A stretch of 64,000 bases of DNA from JAHEZL01 sp046074525 (lineage in GTDB: Bacteria; Bacteroidota; Bacteroidia; Flavobacteriales_C; GCA-002722245). Each line of letters opens with the position of its first letter. Positions within the stretch are counted from its first letter, which is position 1. The DNA lies in NCBI GenBank assembly GCA_046074525.1, contig JBJTOK010000047.1:12108-76107 (forward strand), given 5' to 3'. The notes beneath the pieces were generated by a model, which searched no databases, was not told where the DNA came from, and saw nothing but the letters and a program-made list of their open reading frames with translations. Below, piece after piece: positions 7,356-13,567 of this stretch. Made by a program: the position numbers and the translations under genes.

Positions 7356-8327
7356 TTAAAACATTATACTACCAATATTATTCTTGTCGAACCTATTAAA
7401 GAATTTAGTAGTGATTTCTTTTTCTTGCATTAGGAAGTTGAGCAGTAAATTGTGAATGATATTTGCGGCCTGTTTTTTTACTATTTCATTTTCCAGTCTT
7501 TCTTTAAAACTACCGCCGTATTCAAATTTTTTACCCCTTACAGTGGCTACAACGATAAGTCCGTTCAATATTTTTTTTCGGGTGATTTTCATCGCTTTCA
7601 ATTTATTTTTTTTTGAGTAAGTTTTAAAAGCGCTGTAAACTCCTTCTACAATTCCGTCTGATAAAGAGCCTCCACATATGGTATGTACATCATTGGCAAA
7701 GGTGATGATGTTGGGGTTTGGACACCAGTCAGTGCTGTAAGCGAGTCCGATTTGATAGTGGTTTTCTTCAATTTTCTCATCGAAATGCAGTTTAATTTCT
7801 ACCTGGCCCCAACTTTTTTTCGCCGCTCTGTCAAATGCGTAAAAAACACCTTGCGGAAAATGAAAAAACAGCTGATTGTGATGTTTCTGCCTCCGGTCGA
7901 TAATTAATATTTCGCTTTGCCTGTTTAACAAGGCAATCTGTGACGTTTTTTCAATGAATTCCATAAAATCAATAGAGATATCTGTGATGATGGAAGTGTC
8001 TATTGAAAACTGAATAGTTGTTGTTTTTTGTTTGAAAAATTCAAAATCCTTTGATACTATTTTTAATATTCTCGGGAAATAGAGAGGGAAAGGTTGCTTA
8101 TTCTCAAATTGTTCGATGAAAGACCTTAAATCAGCTTGTGTGTCAATTTCAATTGAAAAGCTGTTTTCTGCTTTTATGGTAAGGGTAAAAAATATCTTGT
8201 CGGTTTTGCAAAGTTCAATACAATCAAGGAGTATTCCTGTAAAGAGCCCTGGAAAGTCACTTATGTACATGAATGGCCGTTTCCTAACGGATTCATCCAA
8301 TGAAAGAGCTTGAATGTTTTCAGACAT
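7356..8327 (-). CDS. GyrB N-terminal-like protein with degenerate ATP site
   Basis: Protein of 323 aa that resembles the first two domains of DNA gyrase subunit B. The start has SLDESVRKRPFMYISD (gyrase: AVRKRPGMYIGD). Residues about 210-290 resemble the transducer domain, with ITFANDVHTICGGSLSDG where gyrase has NNIHTHEGGTH, then a KNKLKAMKITRKKILNGL segment like the gyrase DDVREGL region. The GHKL ATP-binding motifs are not preserved: the catalytic Glu region reads LLDCIELC and the DDGRGIP motif is replaced by IDTQADL. There is no TOPRIM or DNA-gate domain. It is therefore unlikely to be a topoisomerase. It may be a gyrase mimic, decoy or inhibitor; that is inference. It is coupled to the downstream 220-aa gene. 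Confidence 0.68.
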   Translation of the reverse strand: MSENIQALSLDESVRKRPFMYISDFPGLFTGILLDCIELCKTDKIFFTLTIKAENSFSIEIDTQADLRSFIEQFENKQPFPLYFPRILKIVSKDFEFFKQKTTTIQFSIDTSIITDISIDFMEFIEKTSQIALLNRQSEILIIDRRQKHHNQLFFHFPQGVFYAFDRAAKKSWGQVEIKLHFDEKIEENHYQIGLAYSTDWCPNPNIITFANDVHTICGGSLSDGIVEGVYSAFKTYSKKNKLKAMKITRKKILNGLIVVATVRGKKFEYGGSFKERLENEIVKKQAANIIHNLLLNFLMQEKEITTKFFNRFDKNNIGSIMF

Positions 8328-8411
8328 AAAAGATGGTAAATCTTATCCAATTTTGTTGCACTAAATATACTGAAAATTGGCTGATTCCATCACTCCGATT
8401 ACACTACTTTT

Positions 8412-8536
8412 TGCGCTAAGCGGTCTTAACATGGTAGAGGCTTCGCCTCGTTTTTATTTGATTAGGAAAGAAAGCCGAAGGCTTTGGGAGTGGTAGATCG
8501 CCGAGGGAAAAAGAACCCTCGGCGGGGCGGAGGCGA
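8412..8536 (-). repeat. REP-like hairpin element, copy D
   Basis: Contains GAGGC-TTC-GCCTC, AAGCCGAAGGCTT and a main stem CGCCGAGGG / CCCTCGGCG in place of the CGCTTAGGC / GCCTAAGCG of copies A and E. It ends at the base before the stop codon of the ORF6N gene. The rest of the 8328-8411 gap shows nothing recognisable. Confidence 0.82.
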
Positions 8537-9049
8537 TCATTCGTTACTTCTTTTGTAACCGATGCGCTTTCTTTGTTTTTGTTCATTTTCCTGTTGATCT
8601 TTTTGCAGTAAATAGTTTATTGCTTCGTGCACATCTTTGAATTGTTGGTTGTATTTTTTTTCTAATTTCTTGATTTTGACAGAAAGTTCTCTGTTGTTTA
8701 ATGCATATTGTCGCAATAAGACAAAAGCCCGGATAATGGAAATATTTACTTCGATAGCCTTCTTGCTATTCAGTACACTCGATAACATGGCTACACCTTG
8801 CTCTGTGAAAGCGTAAGGCATGTAACGAAGGCCTCCTCGCTTTGAGGTGCTGAAATTGCACCTCAAACTATCCCATTCTTTCTTAGTCAGTTCAAACATA
8901 AAGTCTTCGGGAAATCTTTCAATGTTTGATTTTACAGAACGTTTTAAATACTTAGTCTCCGTTTCGTAAAGTTCTGCTAAATCGAAGTCGAGCATCACTT
9001 TCATGCCTCGTAATTCATAAATTTTGGTTTTAATGATTTGTAATTCCAT
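8537..9049 (-). CDS. ORF6N-domain protein
   Basis: Protein of 170 aa with an N-terminal ORF6N domain (residues about 1-95): IYELRGMKVMLDFDLAELY, then LKRSVKSNIERFPEDFMFELT and YAFTEQGVAML, which are the family's hallmark segments. This domain occurs in phage-type DNA-binding and anti-repressor proteins. The C-terminal part is a charged coiled-coil-like segment (LSVKIKKLEKKYNQQFKDVHEAINYLLQ) that may mediate oligomerisation. It is usually part of accessory or prophage-derived DNA, which fits this region. Hairpin copy D follows immediately after its stop. Confidence 0.88.
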   Translation of the reverse strand: MELQIIKTKIYELRGMKVMLDFDLAELYETETKYLKRSVKSNIERFPEDFMFELTKKEWDSLRCNFSTSKRGGLRYMPYAFTEQGVAMLSSVLNSKKAIEVNISIIRAFVLLRQYALNNRELSVKIKKLEKKYNQQFKDVHEAINYLLQKDQQENEQKQRKRIGYKRSNE

Positions 9050-9190
9050 AATAGGTTTAGTTAAGATTTTTTAGTTGGCGGACTAAAAATAAATAATGTG
9101 ATCATCGATGATTAAAGAAGTTGTTCAGGGATTTTGAACAAAATGGAAAAGTTATTTGTGTTTCAAATAAAAAGTATCAGGTTAAATACG

Positions 9191-9367
9191 TGCTCCGCTT
9201 AGGCTTCTAAGACCGAAAGTTCCTTTCTCATCTTAATATCAAATCTAAACGGTCTTACTATTTTAGAGGCTTCGCCTCGTTTTTATTTGATTATAAAAGA
9301 AAGCCGAAGGCTTTGGGAGTGGAAAAATCGCTTAGGTAAAAGAAAATGCAGCCTAAGCGAAGCGGGG
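9191..9367 (-). repeat. REP-like hairpin element, copy E (full length)
   Basis: The best full-length copy, about 177 bp. Its outer ends are near-inverted repeats (GCTCCGCTTAGGCTTC at 9192 and GCCTAAGCGAAGCGGGG at 9351). Inside are AAGACCG...CGGTCTT, GAGGC-TTC-GCCTC, AAGCCGAAGGCTT and the stem CGCTTAGG / CCTAAGCG. It fills most of the 331-bp gap between the ORF6N gene and the 194-aa gene; 9050-9190 otherwise shows nothing recognisable. Confidence 0.85.
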
Positions 9368-9380
9368 ATGATTAATTTAA

Positions 9381-9965
9381 TCAATCGAAGTATGTAACAT
9401 ATAAATAGACCATATTAGTCTGCCTATTGATCCACAAATAGTATTCACTATGGCTATGATGTAAAAAGTTTTCTTTAAAATATATCTTCTCGATTTTACT
9501 GTCAGGACAAGTGAACCAGTCAGGGGTATTCGTGTGTTTTTTTGCGGATTCAACTTTTGAATAAAATATCCTTGAGGGTCTTAAAGCTGTGTCCAAAGGT
9601 TGGTCATGGGCCAATATTTTTTGAAAAGAAATTGAATCATAGGTAAAACACATGTAATGTAAATGAGAATCAAAAACCGACTGATTTTTATGCATGATTT
9701 CTTTTACTGCCTCAGGAGGATTAAAACCAAAATTACTACTGAAGGCTTGAACAGAACTTTCGCGGTCTTCAGTCTCCCTTGTGGATGGATCAATCGTCCA
9801 AATTAAAATGGAAAAAATAATCGAAACTGCTGATAGTGCAATAAACCGAGCTGCGCTTCCCGTTTTTTTTCTTTTTACAATAGCAAGGATGATAAAAACC
9901 AAAGCAGCAATAGATAAACATGCAATAACTGCTAGTTGAAATAATATATAAAATATCTGAGACAT
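9381..9965 (-). CDS. Hypothetical membrane protein, two N-terminal TM helices
   Basis: Protein of 194 aa. Two hydrophobic segments (residues about 4-29 and 40-58) are followed by a soluble domain with several His and aromatic residues (HSHSEYYLWINRQTNMVYLYVTYFD at the C-terminus, given here in two natural halves). I do not recognise a family. The topology suggests an inner-membrane anchor with a periplasmic or cytoplasmic sensory domain. Its stop is followed 13 bases later by hairpin copy E. It is divergent from the DUF4240 gene across a 271-bp gap in which I see no further feature. Confidence 0.65.
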   Translation of the reverse strand: MSQIFYILFQLAVIACLSIAALVFIILAIVKRKKTGSAARFIALSAVSIIFSILIWTIDPSTRETEDRESSVQAFSSNFGFNPPEAVKEIMHKNQSVFDSHLHYMCFTYDSISFQKILAHDQPLDTALRPSRIFYSKVESAKKHTNTPDWFTCPDSKIEKIYFKENFLHHSHSEYYLWINRQTNMVYLYVTYFD

Positions 9966-10236
9966 TGCTGAAATTTAGAGTTATTAAATTAATATACGTC
10001 TGTCCTTATTTGCACTTTAAACCTTCAGTCTGCAAGTTGTTTTTAAATGAATTTGTATCTGAACTACAGGAATAGCTGAGAATAAGGAATGGCAAAATCC
10101 ATTTTAAAATGCTTAGTGGCTTCATGTCTTTAGGCGATTACTGACGCCCCTAATTTAAGGAAAAGGAACTTGAAAAATAATAATCATCTATCTCTAATTT
10201 TTTATCTGTTCTTATTTTTGATTTATATTGGCTGAC

Positions 10237-10803
10237 ATGGGACTCTTCAATAATATATTCAAAAAAAAGCGCTCGGATTTCGTTCCTTCTGCTGATTTAA
10301 TGACAGAAGACCGGTTTTGGGGTTTGATAAAAACGTCATTCGAACGGGCTAAAGGAGATTATGAAAATCAGCAGGCAGAGCTGCCAAAGCTATTGATGGA
10401 GCTGAATCTACAGGATATTATTTTGTTTGATAATCGTTTTCGACAGCTTAGAGGTGAGGCGCTTGACTGGAATCTTTGGGGCGCTATTTACATCATCAAA
10501 GGAGGTTGCGGCGATGATGAGTTCAGCGATTTCAGGTCGTGGGTAATCGCTAATGGGAAAGATTTCTATTACCGGCTAACAAAGAATCCGTCTTCATTAC
10601 AGGATGATGTGGTAGTTGAAGTGGATTATGAAGGGATTTCCTACATCGCTTCGGATGTTTTTAAGGAACTTACAGGCAAGATTATTCCATCAGATTTTCA
10701 GGAAAATATTGATGTAAAAGGAGAAGAGTGGAGTGAAGAAGGGGATGATTTGAAAAATAGGTTTCCGATGCTTTGGGAAAAATATGCGGAGGGTGAGTTG
10801 TAG
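10237..10803 (+). CDS. DUF4240 domain protein
   Basis: Protein of 188 aa starting at ATG 10237 (MGLFNNIFKKKRSDF); an upstream in-frame TTG is less likely. Residues about 22-165 match DUF4240: MTEDRFWGLI near the start, then WGAIYIIKGGCGDDEFSDF and WVIANGKDFYYR. Proteins of this family often occur as immunity-type genes next to polymorphic toxins; its biochemical role is not known. It is the only plus-strand gene of the accessory block. A TATTTTTG box at 10213-10220 could be its -7 promoter element, but no matching -33 box is seen. The truncated IS4 copy begins 22 bases after its stop. Confidence 0.83.
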   Translation: MGLFNNIFKKKRSDFVPSADLMTEDRFWGLIKTSFERAKGDYENQQAELPKLLMELNLQDIILFDNRFRQLRGEALDWNLWGAIYIIKGGCGDDEFSDFRSWVIANGKDFYYRLTKNPSSLQDDVVVEVDYEGISYIASDVFKELTGKIIPSDFQENIDVKGEEWSEEGDDLKNRFPMLWEKYAEGEL

Positions 10804-10825
10804 TTATAGAAAATAGTGTCTGTCC

Positions 10826-11169
10826 CATAGCCGTCAACTTAAGCAATATTTCATAATGTTCATAGGGGTTTGATGATTCTTTTTGACTTCTTTTATACAG
10901 GTGTTTCGAAAAACAGCATTCATTTTCACCAATACTAATTCAGAGTTTGCTCCTTCATCAAAAATTAAATCATGAATCAATGATTTATTTCTAGCCAAAT
11001 ATTTCATTGCTTTTAGTTCACTGAGTTCAACTTTTTTTTCACTCCAGTAATCTTGTTTGCAAGCGTAAAATATTTTTCCGCACAGGAGAATATAAATGAG
11101 TGTTCCGTAGTGATGGCACTCGAATCTGTGGCGATTAACATGGAATACCTTGTCGATGTTCATAAATGA
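10826..11169 (-). pseudogene. Truncated IS4-family element (right part lost)
   Basis: Begins with the same 19-bp terminal repeat as the intact element at 1592 and encodes only the C-terminal 109 residues of the transposase (from MNIDKVFHVNRHRF onward). Identity to the intact copy ends at 11169, exactly where hairpin repeat copy F begins, so the RAYT unit has inserted into or replaced the rest. The amino acid changes (for example DYWSEKKVE for EYWREYEVE) show it is a diverged copy, not a recent duplicate. Confidence 0.9.
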
Positions 11170-11240
11170 CCCCGCTTCGCTTAGCGTGCATTTTCTTTTC
11201 GCTAAGCGATTTTCCCACTCCCAAAGCCTTCGGCTTTATT
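11170..11240 (-). repeat. REP-like hairpin element, copy F
   Basis: Nearly identical to copy B: CCCCGCTTCGCTTAGCG, loop, CGCTAAGCG, then CCCAAAGCC-TTCG-GGCTTT. It lies between the IS4 remnant and the stop codon of RAYT copy 2. Confidence 0.85.
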
Positions 11241-11807
11241 TTATATTCTCTCTACGCCACTTCTTTCCATTATTTCCACATTTACTAATCCTTTGATTTC
11301 ACAATAATCGCCGGCACTGCTGTATAAATAATCTTCGGCTTTTGCTACTATTCCGGCTTCAACAGGATTGTTGTGAATGTAGTCAATCTTCTGATCGATT
11401 ACTGCATTAGAGTAGACTTCAATAGCGTGATTGTCGTGCCGCCAGAACTGAAAATCTTTATTGTTGATATTGTTCCTGCCAGCCATATTGAAAATAGTCA
11501 ACATCCACTCTCTTCTGCTTTCGGGTTCATTCATGATACTTTTCAGGATTTGTTTGGCTGTATAGCTTTTGAAATCACGGATGGTTCCAGGCAAGTTTCC
11601 GGTTGTTGATTTGCATACCAAATGCATGTGATTGCTCATGATTACCCAGCTGTAGACTACAAAGCCTTTATTGCTGATGCAGAAATTCAAACTGTCGACA
11701 ACAATATCACGATATCGTATTCTTGTAAAAACATCTACCCATCCAATGGTAGAAAAACTTAAAAAGTAAATGCCTTCCGGTTCGGAAATTCGGTACTTGC
11801 CATCCAT
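11241..11807 (-). CDS. REP-associated tyrosine transposase (RAYT), copy 2
   Basis: Y1/HUH transposase of 188 aa, the same length as copy 1 and closely similar throughout (MDGKYRISEPEGIYFLSFST against MDGKYSISNPEGIYFLSFAT). HUH motif in MSNHMHLVCKS, candidate catalytic Tyr in KIDYIHNNPVEAG. Flanked by hairpin copies F and G. The unit 11170-12069 (hairpin, RAYT, hairpins) has the same layout as 5900-6705, suggesting that the whole unit moved or was duplicated. Confidence 0.93.
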   Translation of the reverse strand: MDGKYRISEPEGIYFLSFSTIGWVDVFTRIRYRDIVVDSLNFCISNKGFVVYSWVIMSNHMHLVCKSTTGNLPGTIRDFKSYTAKQILKSIMNEPESRREWMLTIFNMAGRNNINNKDFQFWRHDNHAIEVYSNAVIDQKIDYIHNNPVEAGIVAKAEDYLYSSAGDYCEIKGLVNVEIMERSGVERI

Positions 11808-11860
11808 GTGTTTTAGTTTAGGTAAAACGAAAGTAGGATTTTCTTTTTGTGTACGCTCCG

Positions 11861-12069
11861 CTTAGGCTGCATTTTCTTTTGCCTTTTTACACACCGCTCC
11901 GCTTAGGCTTCTATGACCGAAAGTTCCTTTCTCCTCTTAATATCAAATCTAAGCGGTCTTAACATGATAGAGGCTTCGCCTCGTTTTATTTGATTAGGAA
12001 AGAAAGCCGAAGGCTTTGGGAGTGGTAGATCGCCGAGGGAAAGAAAACACCCTCGGCGAGGCGGGGGGG
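11861..12069 (-). repeat. REP-like hairpin elements, copy G (compound)
   Basis: Upstream of RAYT copy 2. It starts with two arms GCTCCGCTTAGGCT, continues with AAGCGGTCTTAACATG, GAGGC-TTC-GCCTC, AAGCCGAAGGCTT, and ends with the stem CGCCGAGGG / CCCTCGGCG as in copy D. It ends one base before the stop codon of the SecB-like gene. It is very similar to copy D over the last 125 bp. Confidence 0.85.
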
Positions 12070-12070
12070 A

Positions 12071-12559
12071 CTATTTTTTTGGCTTTATTTTTTTCTTTTT
12101 TACAACCTTTTTATTTGTAATCGGTTTCCTAATAAATTTTTTGTGAAGCTCTTCTGCATTAATTAAAGGGATCTGATGTGCACCAGAAGCCGTCATGGAA
12201 GTTATATTAAATACTGCCGTCCTTAGAAAGGATAATAGAATTGATAAACTCTGAAAATGTTTTGTCTCATCAATTAATTTTCCTTTAATTTCTTCAGAAA
12301 TCTCAAAATGCCCTTCAACTATAATATGAAATTCATTTTTGTGTTCTTCTTTACTAGGTTCTATTACATTATATTCCAAAAGAATTATATGATCTCTTGT
12401 GTTCTCTTTATGACTCAAAACATCATATTCGCAAGTAAATTCTAAATTTTTATTTTCTTTAAAATGTAAATCTTCCCCAAATTTGGTTGTGTAATAAATA
12501 GCCTTAATACTTTGGCTATGTATAATAATGTCTTGATTGAATAATCTATTTTTAGTCAT
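12071..12559 (-). CDS. SecB-like chaperone, probable third gene of a TAC module
   Basis: Protein of 162 aa. The C-terminal third (SILLSFLRTAVFNITSMTASG, then AHQIPLINAEELHKKF) matches the end of the SecB fold, where SecB has a helix with L-x-x-x-R followed by a short P-x-(I/V)-(N/D) segment. The N-terminal half is beta-rich as in SecB. A Lys-rich tail (KKVVKKKKIKPKK) ends the protein. It starts 5 bases after the stop of the HTH gene, so it is in one operon with the putative antitoxin and toxin. SecB-like chaperones in such operons protect the antitoxin from degradation (known for Rv1957 of Mycobacterium tuberculosis). Family assignment is from pattern only. Confidence 0.6.
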   Translation of the reverse strand: MTKNRLFNQDIIIHSQSIKAIYYTTKFGEDLHFKENKNLEFTCEYDVLSHKENTRDHIILLEYNVIEPSKEEHKNEFHIIVEGHFEISEEIKGKLIDETKHFQSLSILLSFLRTAVFNITSMTASGAHQIPLINAEELHKKFIRKPITNKKVVKKKKIKPKK

Positions 12560-12564
12560 TTTCT

Positions 12565-13089
12565 TTATATTGATTGAGCTTTCTTAATAACATACGAAGA
12601 GGATTCTGAAATTTTCTTTCCTGAATATGGTTTAGAAACATTGTGTCCTCTACTTGTGATATAAAGTACCTTATTTCGGTTTTTTGAGTAATGGTGAAGC
12701 GCGTTTATTGGGTGAGTGTGGTAAATGCTTTCAAATAAAACGTCCGATGGTGCATCATACTCTTCTTTGCTATAGAATTTAGATTTATGCTCTTTTCCCG
12801 TTAATGTAGTAGGTGGTTGAAGTATGATGCCCAGCGCTTTTTGAAATAGGGCTATATGTTCCATATTTAGATTTTTCCTAATATTTAGAACAGCACTAAT
12901 GAATGGTTGTGCCAGTCCAGTTTTTTCAGCAAGCTCTTCTTGAGTTATGCCTTGGCTTTCAATAGTTTCTATAATAGGACTTAGTAGCCTAGATTGAACC
13001 ATATTCGATTCATGTTCAATATCAAAGATATTATCATCGAATTCGCTTTGTATTTTATTCAATAATGTCATAGCTATAAGTTGAAACAA
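12565..13089 (-). CDS. Xre-family HTH protein, putative antitoxin of a TAC module
   Basis: Protein of up to 174 aa; the ATG at 13071 (MTLLNKIQSEF) is as likely a start as 13089. Residues about 42-95 form an Xre-type helix-turn-helix (GITQEELAEKTGLAQPFISAVLN) like HigA antitoxins. Beyond the HTH there is an extension of about 75 residues, where TAC antitoxins carry the chaperone-addiction sequence. The start lies inside the end of the upstream toxin gene, giving translational coupling. It probably represses its own operon through the palindrome at 13439-13456. Confidence 0.75.
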   Translation of the reverse strand: MFQLIAMTLLNKIQSEFDDNIFDIEHESNMVQSRLLSPIIETIESQGITQEELAEKTGLAQPFISAVLNIRKNLNMEHIALFQKALGIILQPPTTLTGKEHKSKFYSKEEYDAPSDVLFESIYHTHPINALHHYSKNRNKVLYITSRGHNVSKPYSGKKISESSSYVIKKAQSI

Positions 13090-13432
13090 TATGATATCTA
13101 TTTGTGAGCTCTTTGTTGTTGCCTTGGGATGTTTTATGTAAGTATAATTCAGACATTACAATACATTGCTTATTGCCTTTTCTCCTGGTTACGTTGCATA
13201 TTATCCTATCATTCTCTCTATTCATAAAGGGTTTCATAGCTTTTGTGCCGAAAGATTCGTCGCCATATTTTTTAGTTTTTAGACCTTCTCTAACCTGATC
13301 AAAAATTAGTTTAATCTCTTTGCCGTGGTTTTCGTCCTTTAAAAGATATTCCATAAATTCAGTTAGAAAATCTATATCACAACAAATATTATATTTTGTG
13401 CCTTTAGCTAATATGACTGCTTTTTTATTCAA
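13055..13432 (-). CDS. Putative toxin of a TAC module
   Basis: Protein of 125 aa, first gene of the three-gene operon. The start appears to be TTG at 13432; an in-frame stop lies just upstream and no ATG is available before residue 27. The C-terminal half (GTKAMKPFMNRENDRIICNVTRRKG, shown in full sense as two strands and a basic loop) resembles RelE/HigB-type toxins in layout: a strand, a basic patch, and a C-terminal VMSELYLHKTS segment where RelE-type proteins have hFxKKT. Assignment as a toxin rests mainly on position before an HTH antitoxin and a SecB-like gene. Confidence 0.55.
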   Translation of the reverse strand: MNKKAVILAKGTKYNICCDIDFLTEFMEYLLKDENHGKEIKLIFDQVREGLKTKKYGDESFGTKAMKPFMNRENDRIICNVTRRKGNKQCIVMSELYLHKTSQGNNKELTNRYHIVSTYSYDIIE

Positions 13433-13438
13433 CGTAAA

Positions 13439-13456
13439 TATAACCTATAAGTTATA
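13439..13456 (-). promoter_or_regulatory. Candidate autoregulatory operator of the TAC operon
   Basis: The palindrome TATAAC-CTATAA-GTTATA lies 6 bases upstream of the toxin start codon. Antitoxins of the HigA type bind such inverted repeats over their own promoter. The 6-bp arms are perfect but AT-rich, so chance is not excluded. Confidence 0.35.
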
Positions 13457-13567
13457 ATATTATTCAAGATTATTTCTTTTTTTTCTTATTTTCAATAAAA
13501 TTTAACTGTTATTGTCATTTAATTTGAGAGGTTCTCTCTTAATTATATGCTACACAGTTATTCAAAT

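Noticed and set aside
4312..12069. True integron cassette array with attC sites
   Set aside because: No integron integrase and no GTTRRRY/RYYYAAC core-site pairs seen at the hairpin ends; RAYT genes explain the hairpins better. Kept only as an alternative in a finding.
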